Positions 35,301 through 50,239 of a stretch of 64,000 nucleotides of DNA are shown one piece after another. Position 1 is the first letter of the stretch; every line of letters begins with the position of its first letter. The stretch covers positions 20,584,001-20,648,000 of the forward strand of contig NC_060112.1 of assembly GCF_021155765.1 (NCBI RefSeq), read 5' to 3'. Both the position numbers and the translations under genes were made by a program. This stretch comes from Diprion similis (Eukaryota > Arthropoda > Insecta > Hymenoptera > Diprionidae). The notes beneath the pieces were generated by a model. It did no database searches and was not told the origin of the DNA. It saw nothing but the letters and a program-made list of their open reading frames with translations.

Positions 35301-38300
35301 GCAATAGTACCTTCCACCCATAAAGCAGTGAGTTGAGCGACTTTTTGTTGAATCGAAACATATCAAGTTATCCAACTCGATTTCATTCCTTTATTGTTTC
35401 CATAACAGGTCGAGTTATATCACAAAGAAATATTAGAAGATATACAGGTCAACTTGACAAATGACCTGTGGAGAGTAAGAATTAGCTGCTGCCTTGCACT
35501 GGCAGATCTCTTGAGATCCAATGCTCCAATAAATTTAGCAGATTGTGGATCTGAATTATGGAAACAGCTATTCCGAGTTATGGATGATGTCCATGAAGGA
35601 ACCAGACTGGCAGCAATAAACACAACGATCATTCTCAGCAAGGTAAGACTGATCAATGAATATGAATGGTATATTTATAAAAAATTAATAGTAAAATATA
35701 CCAGTGTAGAGATGAATTACATTCAATAGCTATTCAACTATCTGATTTTAGGTAACTGTAAGAAATTGCGATGCTTCTTATGGCAAGTCAGGAGAAGAGG
35801 TACTTCAAGCAGTGTTACCAGTACTGATAAATATTGGTATTATCCATACTGTTAGTTCAGTTAGAGAAGTATCGCTACAGACCATATCACAGCTTGTTAC
35901 GGCAGCTGGGAATCTACTAAAGCCTTCACTGGAAAGTTTGATACCAGCCCTTTTAACTGCAACAGGCGAATCGGAGAGTCCTAAGCTCACACAACTCAGT
36001 ACTAGATATGGTGCAAATTCGGAAGCACAGGAAGTGATCGACAGCGTCAGAGCTAGTGCTGCAAAGAGTCACTACACAACTGGAACTATGGCAAAGGTGA
36101 AACATATACTTGGATTTGGAACTAACTCCTTGAAAATTTTTTATTGAATATTCTGGGATTTTTTTTAGTGTATCCAATACATTGATGCTCCCATTCTGAA
36201 AGAACTAATGCCAAAAGTAATAGATTTACTCAAATCTAGCATAGGACTTGGTACGAAAGTGGCATGCTCCCATTTCTTGATACTTCTTTGTAGTCACTTG
36301 AAGCAGGAATTGCAACCCTATGCCGGTTAGTAAGATAATCCATAATAAAAAAATTATTCTTGTGCTTTTAATCAGCCAATGTTTATTATATTGACAAACT
36401 TCGTTCAAATGTAGGTAAGCTTTTGGCTGCTTTGGTTAACGGTTTAACAGACCGGAATACAGCTGTAAGAAAAAGCAATGCGGTTACTATCGGGCATGTT
36501 GTGGGATCAGCGAAAGAGTCAAGTTTGGAAAAACTATTCACAATGTTGAATACTTGGTACATGGAGCGAGAAGGTACAGTCTGCATATGAATGATAATTT
36601 ATAGTTAGGATGCAATTTATCAGAAAAGAAATTTTTATATTATGGCACATTTTACAGATGACGCGATTAGATTAGCGATTGGGCAAACATTGCAATCTAT
36701 GAATAACCACAATCAGGAGATTCTCAAAAATTATTCCGACATTGTTATACCTCTTACGTTCTTTGCTATGCACGCTGAGAAAACTACAGGTATGTATACG
36801 ATAAGTGGATAAATAATTGCATCATACACATACAAATCACTTTCAACAATTTCTTAACACAAAATTACATTAACTCTTTAATTTCAGAGACTGAAAACAC
36901 TGTCGAATTATGGACAGATCTGTGGGGGGAAATAGCACCTGGTACCGAAACCAAGATCAGACAGAACTTGGCCATAATAATTAATACTTTGAATACTGCT
37001 TTGGAATCAGCATCTTGGACGACTAAGGCACAGGCTGCGAATGCTGTTGCTACAGTTGCGACAAAATTAGGTACTGGTATAGAAGCAGAGGCAAGAAATA
37101 ACCTTCTAAAAATTTTAACCAACGGCTTACAAGGGAGAACATGGAATGGCAAAGAACGACTCCTGAATGCGCTTGCAACCTTAATGTGCAATAGCAAGTA
37201 GGTGTAGCAAACATTTTATGTCAACTGTAATTTGATATTTTATATTGCTTGTTATAATGACTGTTCAAAAATAAGTTTCGTATTACATGTTTTTATTGTC
37301 GTGTAGAGAGGCGATAGAAAAAAATCACGAGCTTGTGGAATCAGCATTGAATGCATTGTATAAAGAGAGTAAAAAGGAAGCACCGGAATACCGTCGACAT
37401 GCCCTCAAAGCATTTTCTGATGTACTACATGAGCTGGATATTGATCGATTCACACAAGTGTATGATATTGCCCAAGAAATTCTTTCAAAGGTAAGATGTA
37501 TAACTTAAAAAGAAGCTTTATACTTGTAAAATTTATATCGAAGGACTGATGTCGAACTTTCGATGACTGTCTTTTTTACTTACAGCTAGCCAACAAACCT
37601 GATGACGATATGGATAATTCAGCCGAAGAAAACTCTAAGAAGCGAGAATTATATATGAAGTTACAAGAAACAGTTTACGAAACACTTGGAAAAGCTTGGC
37701 CTTCAAACAAGGAAACACAAGGTACTACTTTGAAATTGACCTTCATCAAAGACCTGAATTTTAATATATCATTCTATTTCAAGCAGTATATTTGATTATT
37801 AATGTCATCTACTTAAGTCTATTTTACATTGTTCACAACCAACTTGACAAAGGTAGCAATTTACATGGATTGTTTTAAATAAATATCAAGAAATGTAAAT
37901 CACCATTTAATATGATTTCAGATAAATACTGCATTCAATTTGTGACACACTGTTACGAGACACTTCCAAACAGTACTAGGCCAGTACAAGCAGCAATCTT
38001 AGGTGCACTGAGTCGTTTTGTTGATAAGCTGATGTTGATTAAAATTGATAGCAGCACTACTAGCTCTGAGAACAAACTGACACTGGTTTCAATCTGTGAT
38101 ACCATCAACAAAATTTTGAGGAATTCTTTAGGTAATAACAAAGAGGACTTAAAAAAATCAATAACTTGATATTGCATAAGAACTTAAAATAACTGATGTA
38201 TGAGCGGATGTATAATCTTGATAAATTTCAGGTATATCCAAGTATACAAGGATACGAAAGGAATCACTCAATATAATTTTCACTGTTTCTCGAAAACTGC

Positions 38301-38434
38301 GTGAAACAAATAACATTGCAGAATTGGATAAGTTAATTAGCTTGTTCAAAGAGCTTCTGCCGGAACTAGCCAAGGATAATCAGCCGGAAATTCGTTCTAG
38401 GGTAGTTGATATTAAGGATATTATGAAAATCTAA
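29367..38434 (+). CDS. ECPAS: Proteasome adapter and scaffold protein ECM29
   Basis: Large HEAT-repeat protein that binds the 26S proteasome, tethers it to motors and vesicles, and takes part in its quality control. 28 coding exons: 29367-29391, 30070-30317, 30572-30690, 30765-30914, 31042-31320, 31437-31632, 31721-31806, 31869-32070, 32137-32282, 32584-32887, 33025-33211, 33336-33692, 33763-33938, 34012-34113, 34206-34412, 34535-34649, 34777-34960, 35039-35327, 35409-35642, 35752-36096, 36169-36325, 36415-36573, 36658-36789, 36888-37197, 37307-37490, 37586-37721, 37922-38131, 38232-38434. Phases agree throughout; about 1813 residues against 1845 in human. Landmarks: [75 protein letters not shown] and [14 protein letters not shown]. 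Exon 1 codes only eight residues. Intron 14 uses a GC donor. AATAAA at 38660-38665. Confidence 0.97.
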
Positions 38435-39414
38435 GCGACTCGTAATTGTAATTATTAATTCAAGGTAATTGTCGAAATGTCAGCTCATTCATCAGTGACT
38501 TGTGTGCTCGAAAACTAAAACTTAGTGAGGATCGTATGAATCGCACTTGTAGTTTTGCTATTAGTCAAACAATCTTTGGAAGATTTTATTTGAAGTTTGA
38601 AGATAATTCAAGTATTCATTTGAATATCATTCGAATATCTAGTTATGGAATGTTTTTATAATAAAATCTAGTTTAATTTTGTTAATGATCTTTAATAGAC
38701 TTAGCTCTACGAGCGTGTGCAGTCATCTCCAGACTCATTGAGATTCCCATCTTATCTCTAGTGAACTTAGTAATATTATTTTTCAACTGAAAATGGTATT
38801 AAATTTTGCTACGGTTTAAAAACATCAAATAGGAATTGAAGTTTTAAATATATACACATATATGCATTGTAAACGGGTATTCATAAATACCTTTTCATAT
38901 AATTGTATAATATTAACATGATAAAATCAAAATCTAAAAATTTCAATTCTTATTTAATTAGCTAATATTCCAGTAATTCCTCCAGATTTCATTATGCCAA
39001 TTCTGTTGCCCTGCTCTAACATTCAAGCCAGTTTTTATAGATAAGGTTTAATCAATTTTTAGTTAATTTTCAGTGAACTCAACATAGCAGTATCGTATAA
39101 AACTGTTGAATTCCCGATTAATGAGTTATGCATCATGGTTACCCTTAGAAATGAATTATGTTACTTAGTCTACTTATTTATATTGCAGAAAATATTTAAT
39201 AAATTGATTTCGAACCGAATTTCGAGTTAAACGATGTCTGTAATAAATTAAAAATAAAAAAACAGTGTGAATCAAACATTATATTTATAAAATCCAGTGT
39301 TGCTTACATCATTGCAAATAGTAGATTTGAAATAAACAACTAAAATGAAACAATGTACATTCTTTTGAAACACACATTTGATGCTCCCAACAACACAGAG
39401 TACCAGCAGAAGTA
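38435..39414. other. Convergent intergenic region, ECPAS to PUM3
   Basis: 3' ends of two convergent genes. It contains the ECPAS polyadenylation signal at 38660-38665 and otherwise AT-rich DNA with no reading frame of interest. The PUM3 3'UTR must lie in the right-hand part. Confidence 0.6.
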
Positions 39415-41343
39415 TTACTTGAGTTTTTTCAATAATATAGATGCTCCTGGTGTTTTTTTAGATTTTAAATATTTTTGTAAAGGTTTCAGTTTAGTTAATA
39501 CATTGTTAGCTGTGGACTCACCACTATTTTCTATTAACGTTATCAGCAGAAAACAACCTCTGTTGAATTCAATCCATTGTTTCATTACTTCTGGGTTTAA
39601 TTTGTCAATTAATACCTCCCCAAAGGTAGATTTCTTTTTTTCGATAAGTATTTTATCATTCTGTATCAATTTTTTCAGCATCATGTGAAGCCCAGAAGAT
39701 TCAATTACCTTCTGTTCCTTATCATTTTCCGTTATTACTGATTCTGGATCTATTATATAATCTCTAATAGCTTCATGTGCATTTTTGAGCTTTTCTCCAT
39801 CCCCCGCTTTCAATACTGCCAACGTAACCATTGATATTGAACTATTTGATAGCCATGTTGATACTTCTGTAGTAACAGTTTCTAACAATTTATCAATTAC
39901 TGCGTCCAGTAGCTCTTTTGCTCGTATTTCAGGTGGCTTTTTACTTGTTTCGTTGGCATCACCTTTTTTTAGTTGCTCAATTACTTTTGGGTGAAAATAA
40001 TGTGAATCCCTTCTAGCAACAAGATATAGAATTACGCATCTGCCATATTCATTCGATGCAATTTCTGTTAGATCATTCAGCAATTCTGTTAATATCATTT
40101 TCTTCATAAGAACTGTGTCATCAATGCAGTCAAACAAAGCTAATAACACCATATGACCATGCTCGTTTATTGCTACATTCTTGACTTGATCTTTCAATGC
40201 CTTCATTGCAAGTTTTCTGTCTTTTTTTGTACCATGCCACAAACAAATCATTGCAGACTTAGCACCATCTTTTGTCTGAGATAATTCTGCAATCAAACTT
40301 CGGAACATAGTGATCATTTCATCTCTGTCATCCTTGGTGCAATTCCTCAAGAATTCAAGCAGCACAGAATGTACAAGGGTAGTGTTAATCAGTTTCTTAT
40401 TTAGAATTTTTATCAAATTTCCTTTGACAGCTGAGAGAGTTGCAGATTTCATATCTCCTGCGAGTTTATAGACATCAGCAAGTGTCTTGATTTGACTGTC
40501 CTTGGCTAGTTTGTACATATCGCCATAAAATTCTTGTTTAAAATATAATTTATCCGCATCGGTCGCCCAAGTTGAATATGCAAGTTCAAGCACTGGTGCA
40601 GACACTGAATGGCTAGCTAGTTTAACGATATTGCCATTACAAGCCGCGATTATCACTGCTCGAATTTCATCTGTCCCATGCTTCAGCAACGTTTTGATGC
40701 AATTCTTGGCATACTTTGACTGTAACATTAGAACGATACTTTTTTGTAATTCGTCACTAATATTTTTTCGTATCTCAGGAGTGCAGTATTTGAGAAGCCA
40801 TTGAACAATCCTTGCCATGTCATGCATGAAGACAAGTTTACTAAATTGTCCTTTGAGCAATTCATATAGCTGTGTTGTGAGCTCTTTACGCTCTTCTTTA
40901 GAACAATCTGCTCTGCGCAATTTTTCGCCAAGCTTTTTAGCTTTAACGCTAACATCATACGCATTAGTCAGTCTTTTTTCTCTTCGTTTTTCCCGCAGTT
41001 CTTTCTTCTGTTTTTTAAACTCTAGCCAATCCGGTTTCTCCGTTGTGTCTGTGCTACCATTTGTGGATTTAGGTTGAACCTGAGTTTGTATTCCTTTCTT
41101 TTTATTATTAATCTTGTCGAACAATTTCTGTGACTTGTCTGCCTTGACAGGTTTCTTTGCAGCGGTTGGTTTCTGGAATTTTCCCTTCTTCTCCGAAGCA
41201 TCATTTTTTTGTGAGATGTTCACCTTCTTTACCTTCGTATTTGAATTTTTTCTGATATTTACTTTAGCAGTGACGTCGACAGCAGTTTTAGCTTTTTTAA
41301 CTTTCGGTTCGAGGCCCGCTGCTTCATTTTCTCGGCGTTTCAT
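39415..41343 (-). CDS. PUM3: Pumilio homolog 3 (Penguin / KIAA0020), Puf-A family
   Basis: Nucleolar Puf-type RNA/DNA-binding protein involved in ribosome biogenesis (yeast Puf6 relative). Uninterrupted 642-residue CDS. The N-terminal third is Lys-rich and disordered, typical of nucleolar targeting. The conserved region begins KPDWLEFKKQKKELREKRRE, followed by Puf repeats (for example FMHDMARIVQWLLKY, SKYAKNCIKTLLKHG, NEHGHMVLLALFDCIDDT, NEYGRCVILYLVARRDSHYF) and the C-terminal CPL domain. The reverse strand has an acceptor (CCACGTTACAG) 15-20 bases before the ATG, so a 5'UTR intron is likely although the CDS itself has none. It is divergent from RUVBL2, with 657 bases between start codons. 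Confidence 0.95.
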   Translation of the reverse strand: MKRRENEAAGLEPKVKKAKTAVDVTAKVNIRKNSNTKVKKVNISQKNDASEKKGKFQKPTAAKKPVKADKSQKLFDKINNKKKGIQTQVQPKSTNGSTDTTEKPDWLEFKKQKKELREKRREKRLTNAYDVSVKAKKLGEKLRRADCSKEERKELTTQLYELLKGQFSKLVFMHDMARIVQWLLKYCTPEIRKNISDELQKSIVLMLQSKYAKNCIKTLLKHGTDEIRAVIIAACNGNIVKLASHSVSAPVLELAYSTWATDADKLYFKQEFYGDMYKLAKDSQIKTLADVYKLAGDMKSATLSAVKGNLIKILNKKLINTTLVHSVLLEFLRNCTKDDRDEMITMFRSLIAELSQTKDGAKSAMICLWHGTKKDRKLAMKALKDQVKNVAINEHGHMVLLALFDCIDDTVLMKKMILTELLNDLTEIASNEYGRCVILYLVARRDSHYFHPKVIEQLKKGDANETSKKPPEIRAKELLDAVIDKLLETVTTEVSTWLSNSSISMVTLAVLKAGDGEKLKNAHEAIRDYIIDPESVITENDKEQKVIESSGLHMMLKKLIQNDKILIEKKKSTFGEVLIDKLNPEVMKQWIEFNRGCFLLITLIENSGESTANNVLTKLKPLQKYLKSKKTPGASILLKKLK

Positions 41344-42000
41344 GACAACGATTATTATCTGTAACGTGGAAAAAGAATTGAACGTAAAATTTACCTAGCG
41401 TAATGTATTGTTCATACCGTTCTGATGCTTTTGCAGGTACTTCAAACATTTCAAACAACGTGCGTATAAGACATAACCTATTAAAGTCAACGCTGATTCA
41501 TAAAAATTATGTTTCAATTTTGGAAATACTTACTTCTCGGACTGAATTTCGAAGGGGGTAGGCAAATCAGTGGCAATAACACTCAACTCAGTCAATTATC
41601 GGATATTTATAAATTAATAAACCGTACTAAGGAATCACTAACTGACCCAACTTTAAATTATTGTGCCAATGTGTGACCATGTGGAATGCACTTGCCGCAC
41701 TTGCCTTCCTGGATTTTCGTATAGCCACGAAGTGTGTGGTAAGTATGAGGATTCACGAAGTAGCAGATACGTTGAGGCAAAGGGACTTCGATACTGTGCC
41801 GATCTGCGTCAGCTGTGTCGTTGCTTTATTTTCATGGTTAGTTTTTCGCTGTCGCAGTGGCAGCATCTTGCTGTCCGTGAAAATCACGATTATTCTTACA
41901 CCGTGGTGAAAATCAAGCCTAAAGCGATGCCTAGCGCCTGCATGCCTGCAGAAGACTGTTTCCTTGGCAACTTTGCGATCAGTCAACAGAATTGTAAATC
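41344..42000. promoter_or_regulatory. Shared PUM3/RUVBL2 divergent promoter region
   Basis: Both flanking genes start here and run outward; both have roles in ribosome/snoRNP biogenesis. A shared bidirectional promoter is therefore likely. Within it, a forward ATG at 41669 opens a Cys-rich 23-codon frame that ends at a perfect donor (GTAAGT at 41739), which may be an extra first exon. No TATA box stands out. Confidence 0.5.
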
Positions 42001-44530
<2,530 letters not shown>

Positions 44531-45643
44531 TAACTGTTTGGATTCATCTAATTTCTTTCCAAAGTTGGATGCAGTTGACAAAGTCGCAGGTTCGGAGTTG
44601 GACAAAAAAATATAATTCTATCACACAGATATTGTGATTCCAAAACAATTCGCCGTTTCGTCGCACTGTTTTTGTGTTATTTACCTTTATATAATTATAA
44701 TTGGTATGCGAAACTTTGCTATCAACATGTACGAGCATACAAGTATATAAATAATTATACGACGGTTTATTATGAAATAATAAAAAATATAAAAAATATA
44801 ATCTTGCATTTTTAAATAATCGTAGATCATACGTATATATTCTTATCATTATTTTAATATAAAGCACTGGTTATAGTGTCTGTACCAACATTGGATCTCT
44901 GAAATATTTGCCATTTTGTTCTAGTTTTCTAAATTCTTAATCTATTAGGTACATAGTCTTATCAGTTACAAGAAAGAAATGAGTTAAAGTAGCCAATAGA
45001 TCTTTGAAATGCACAACAGAATATTATTACCTAATTTGTTGATTGCAAAACTTAAAAAGATAAAATCGTTATTGATTCGAAAAAACCAATGTTTGTACAG
45101 AAAAATTAGTTTTTGGTGTAAAGCTTCTATTCCCCTATGATTAAACCCAACTTGGAAGTCAATTTGGGCATAATTGTAACAAAAACAAATGAAAAAGAAC
45201 AATTTTATTAGCATATTATTAATCCAACGCTAGTAAAACTTTTCAAGTTTTGGTTCGCAGCACTGAATCGATCATTTTCAAATTACTCTTGTTTCCGCTT
45301 TGACAATTTTTCTTTAGAGCTGGGGCTATTTAATTTCAAATTAATCAACGCTTACGCCTATTTTTTGAAATTGCCGTCACAAACGTGCGAGAGGTTTACT
45401 CGACTGATTGCGTAAATCAATGTTTCATCCTAATACCGCAGGTTCCAGCTTGGTAAATTGCAGTTAAATTGCTCCGTAAACTTGGGTTGTTAGAATACTA
45501 TTAGTACTCTCGATAATTCAAAGTTAAATCTTAGATAGCTAAAGTGAAGTAGGGTATCCTCCATTCCTCCAACGTTGTAAACGTGTCTTCGTTTAATAAG
45601 GTGCTTCTTGTATAGACGGGGGTAATGTTAAAAATTTTAAAGA
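44531..45643. other. Convergent intergenic region, RUVBL2 to small secreted peptide gene
   Basis: RUVBL2 3'UTR with a polyadenylation signal near 44779, then AT-rich sequence. ATTAAA on the reverse strand at 45597-45592 could serve the convergent secreted-peptide gene. The reverse frames at 44544-44867 and 44984-45214 are unsupported. Confidence 0.55.
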
Positions 45644-48423
45644 TTACTCGGATTTCTTTTCTTGCGTTTTTTTGGCTGAAAAGTAGAAAGAAAGAACATG
45701 AAAGACTATTAATAAAATATTGAAATCAACATATTCTCGTAAACATCTGCAGTAAAAAATAATATCATGAATGTTTAATATCTTGGTCTTGTCATCGATA
45801 ATTGCCAACATCTCTGCAGGTGTAATCTTTCTGCATGGTACGTTAATACTAAAAAAATAAAAATAAAAAAAATAATGGCCAGAAATTTTGATTACTATAT
45901 CATTATTTGTTTAGTCAGGTAAGTGCGTATCCAATGTGTATCACATCTCGATCAAACTTTCGTACCTCGGGAGTGTTGGGTCGAATCACTAACAGCGATG
46001 CAACCCTCTATTGATTTAAATTTTGATAAATTAGAATAACAAATTCATCCACGACGGTTACAGGCATCAATGCGATCTACTCAAATTTACGTGAAACCCC
46101 GAATCGTACCCGCGTGACATCATTCGTGCTATTGATTTATCCGGAAGTACATTATAAGATCGTTTGTGCGAAAAATGCGGGTGTACCATAAATCTGTAAT
46201 CCCCAATTCCTTTTATGAATATGACTAATGAATCGTCGTTTAACCTACCTGTAATCAACTTTATCAAACCGGTCGGTTTAAAAGCAGATTGAGCCTTTTT
46301 ATCCTTTGATATAAATCCGAAACCGTATGCCACCTTGTATTCTGGTAATGGGATTACAGTCGAGGATACTGGCACCATTACTGTTGAAAAAAAAACATCA
46401 AAGAATGTTAAAAACACGTTTGTTGCACCTTTCTGTGCGCGTTTATAGTCCGTATTTACTTCCAATTGGTCTAAAAAATTGGTATGCTAAGTTTTGGTTT
46501 GACACTCACTTTTTTTTATTTTCTCAATTTCTATTAGAATTTGAAACGCGTTTCAAGTTAATTCTACGTTAATTTAGCAAGGGATTCAGAAAAGTGCAGA
46601 AAAGCGAGTGTTTAATCTTAAAATCTTTGCCCAGTGTATTGAAGCATGAAATATTCGAAAACGAGCTTTACCGGAAAAATTTCAGTGGGTTCAAAAAAAA
46701 AGAACAATTTTCGAAGGACTTAAACGAAATAAATAATTGTCTGTGAGTAAAAAAAAAAAAAGAAAAAAACAACAACAACAACAGCAACAAGAACAAGGTT
46801 TACAAATTTGTCATTAATTCCTGAAAAATTCCTGTAAATATTCAATTTTCAATGTAGAAACTACGGGAAAGGACTTTGATAATTTCTTCACTAAGAGAAA
46901 TTATCTTCACCAGAAAATTGGTCTGACGAAAAGATCGGAGCATTGAATCAGCGGTATTAATTTTTCAAGGGAAAATACACTTGCGCAGGCATTGTATGCG
47001 GACGTTGAACAAGCCAGTCAGATTTTATGCGAAAGTCCACACCGAGACCTGCATATAATCTCGTATACTTGAGATCCGATCTTGCTATATTCGCAACCCA
47101 CGCGGTTTGACGTCACCATCCCGTTAGTCTCAGTTGTTATTTCTCGCTATTTCACCTGTTGAACAGAACTACCAAGAATTTCATCTGCTGAATGTTTTAT
47201 ACACGTGTGATAGATGTTAATTGCCGACTATTAGTCGTGATATTTAAACAGCCGTACGCTCTTAAACGGAGCTCTTTGAAGACGTGGTGACGTCTTGCAG
47301 ACCGATTATAAACGCGATTTGGTCCCTTGATATTTAACAGTGCGCGGAACACGGCAGTAGAATTAATTTAAATTTAAGAAAAAAAAAGAAATGCAACTCC
47401 GAAATCTCGGATACGATGATGCAATGTATTTCTGACTTACGTAAATAATTAGTCACAACTTCCTTCTAGAAACTGTACAAAATTTAGACGGTGAGCAGCA
47501 GGTGAATATGTTGCAGCGGTTCTGAGCAACGAGAGATGCTCGATTTTAGACTTTTTTCTTCAATTACGTTAATGAAATGTAAAATAAATCTCTAAAATTA
47601 TTATCGCATGTGCAAATATATTCTTGTATTTATACAAAATTCGATTCATTTGTATTCCGCATTTCTTGAATGGCGCAACAATTGAAGTGAAAGTTTTTTT
47701 TTTCCTCCACATCACGTTGCTGCTGCTGCTTGCTGCACGCCGTATATTCCACGTGGGATTGACCAAGTAGACACTTGATTCGAAAGCAGACGTTTCTCGG
47801 CTGTAGATTTAGGACGGCCATGAAACTCTTCGTTTTACAATCGTTCGTTCCAACGTGCGATTACTGCACTTTGATATTATTTGTTACCGTAATTTTTTTT
47901 TACATTTTACTGGCAAAATCGAATTACCTAATTCTATATGGTTTGTAATTTTGTCACCAGGTTGTCACCGTTTTCAATTTTGAAATCAATTTGAACAGTG
48001 TTTATAGATCGATGATCGGTGCGCGATTATAATATGTACTATTAACTTTATTCTGTATTGATATCACCTGAAGTTACAAATAAAGTTCTTTTCTAAATAT
48101 CTTTTTCTATAGCTCGAATAAAATTTAGAGCACGTGCTCGAAGCTTTGTATCGAAAAAAAACTAATATACTCTACGATAGAGGTTCCTATTCTTCTTCCC
48201 TTTATTTTAATTTTTTAAATCTTTTTTAATTTTTTGTCCATTTTAGTACGGTGATTGAAGCAAATGGATTCAAAAGATTATTGCGTCGACGATGTGTAAA
48301 TGAATTATTACCGGGTTCGAAGATGTTGTCATCGTTCCGTTTGTAGAGCGTCGGTTTCGCCAAGTTTTGGACAACAGCACAGAACAGGATGATCACGAAA
48401 ATCACTTTCCTCGTCATTTTCAT
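45644..48423 (-). CDS. Predicted small secreted peptide, three exons
   Basis: Exons 48423-48312, 46380-46249 and 45675-45644 have phase 1 at both junctions and give 91 residues. Exon 1 begins with a strong signal peptide (MKMTRKVIFVIILFCAVVQN, cleavage probable near NLA|KP), then KPTLYKRNDDNIFEP, containing a KR dibasic site. Exon 2 holds VMVPVSSTVIPLPEYKVAYG and GFGFISKDKKAQSAFKPTG. Exon 3 adds a short Lys/Glu tail. The predicted mature part has no Cys, so it is not a disulphide-knot protein. Exon 2 has a good polypyrimidine acceptor. The 3' end is uncertain: an acceptor near 45822 would instead give a different C terminus starting EMLAIIDDKTK. Family unknown; a neuropeptide-like or other secreted peptide is possible. 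Conservation has not been tested. Confidence 0.45.
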
Positions 48424-49980
48424 ACGCTTTTGTGTATACCTCGCGTGTCAGCAATACAAAATAAGAACGGAGTTGTCTCGTCTCGAGGTTCGAACCGCCA
48501 CTAATCTTACAACTCCGGCGTGTTTGGTGAAAACATATTTGCTCCGAGTGGGGAAAGTTGAATAATAACATTTGGCGCGCTCGCGGTATCCCGTTGTCAA
48601 TATTCCGCGACATATTGAGCTAAATGACTTGCGGGCACGGCAATACAGCCTTACAATTGTTCGCATCCCTCGTTTTTTTGAATTTTATTTTCATTTTTGA
48701 TAGTTTTAAGAAATGCGTAACATCGGAAAAAAAAAAATACAATTTTACTCAAATTCTTCTCGACTTTATTAATGATAATATTTGAGTAAGAATTAAGTTC
48801 CACATTAATGGCACAATATATTTTTCGACGTACCAAAAAATCGAAAGTAAATTTTCTTCGCTTCCATATATACTACTTATCGCAATTTCAAAATCAACCA
48901 TAGTCGAACTGTGTGACTGCCATGAATTTTAGTTTTTGCAATTTCTTGATCGAAAAGAATTCTTCTAAACCAATGCGCGTTGTTCCTCGACGATTTAGGG
49001 TGTTTGGCGAGTTCAATTTTAGGGTGAAAAAAAATTCAAAAACTTTTGAATCCTGTTTGGCAAAACCAGAGTTATATCTCGAGCTCATGGGAAATCTACG
49101 GTGCGTCGCAAGGGCTTAGCAATATGGGTTCCTATATATCTCTTCCAGACATCTGCACAGACGCCTGGTAGATGCTTAATATCGACGAAAGAAAGCACCT
49201 ACGTGCCGACAGGGACCGAGTCTGAAATTTCGGACCATGAATTTTGTGACCTGCAGGCAGGCAAAAACATTCTTCCCCTCGTCATCCCTCCATGGCACTT
49301 GCACCATAAGAAATGCCTAATTGTGGTTATCGCACAGTCTTTGAATGTTTCAATTTTTTGAATATATAACTGAAAAACAGGTCTGAATACAAAGTACAAA
49401 AACGAGTTTTGTGGCTGTAACCAAAAAATTCATAGTGTGTGTTACTGTTTTTTTTTTTTATTTTTTTTTATTTATTTACTATGGAAGTTACTGTTCTATA
49501 TTTCGTAACAACCACTGCAACAATTTGATGTTCTTGCAACAATGAATTAATAAATAAGGAGCTTATTACACTGTAGAAGAAAAGTTAGTAATCTAAACAG
49601 ACAGATTTAACGTAACAATAATCAGAAAATTGAATACTGACATTAGGTAAGATCCCACTAAATAGGTATACTCGTAGCATATTTTTTGTAATTCTAGCAA
49701 TATTTGAACCGATTATGTTCTAATGATTGGAACAATTCTTCGCTACTAGAATTTCCTGGTGTAATTAAAGTAGATGAAATTTTTTGCAATGTATGCAGTA
49801 ACCAGCTGGGATTTATATGTATAGTTGGCAGAATCCGTGACCCTCAAAATGTTGACAAAGCATAACCCACACACGCGTTGTGCGTGGGCTTTGAATGCCA
49901 CGAAGGAGAACGCAAGGTGTTCTCCCGACTGCGGAGGCAGCGGATCGAATCACGCGAATTTTTGTATTCCGCAGTCATAC
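48424..49980. other. Non-coding region upstream of the small secreted peptide gene
   Basis: Probable promoter and 5'UTR of the reverse-strand peptide gene at the left end. AT-rich segments alternate with mixed sequence and T-rich runs near 49.45 kb. The short frames on both strands show no splice signals or recognisable motifs. Confidence 0.45.
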
Positions 49981-50010
49981 GTGCATTATGTATATACCTG
50001 TATATATTCA

Positions 50011-50015
<5 letters not shown>

Positions 50016-50045
<30 letters not shown>
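50016..50045. repeat. (TA)n microsatellite
   Basis: About 15 TA units, flanked by further TATATT-rich sequence. It accounts for the long YIYIYI-type frames on both strands here. Confidence 0.95.
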
Positions 50046-50052
<7 letters not shown>

Positions 50053-50200
50053 CTCGTATTTTTTGGATTATTGAGCTGAATGTCGCCTGGTCGAGAAAGT
50101 GCAGGAACTTCTCTTGCGGTTTTTGTCTAGTGCATGCGGCGCAAAGGAAAGAAAAAGGGAAAACGAAATATGGGAATAGAGTATATATGTATGTGTATAC

Positions 50201-50239
50201 AGAGAAAGAGAGAGACAGAGAGACAGAGAGAGAGAGAAG
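50201..50239. repeat. (GA)n microsatellite
   Basis: Imperfect GA/GACA repeat of about 39 bases. GAGA tracts can bind GAGA factor in insects, but there is no other sign of a promoter here. Confidence 0.9.
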
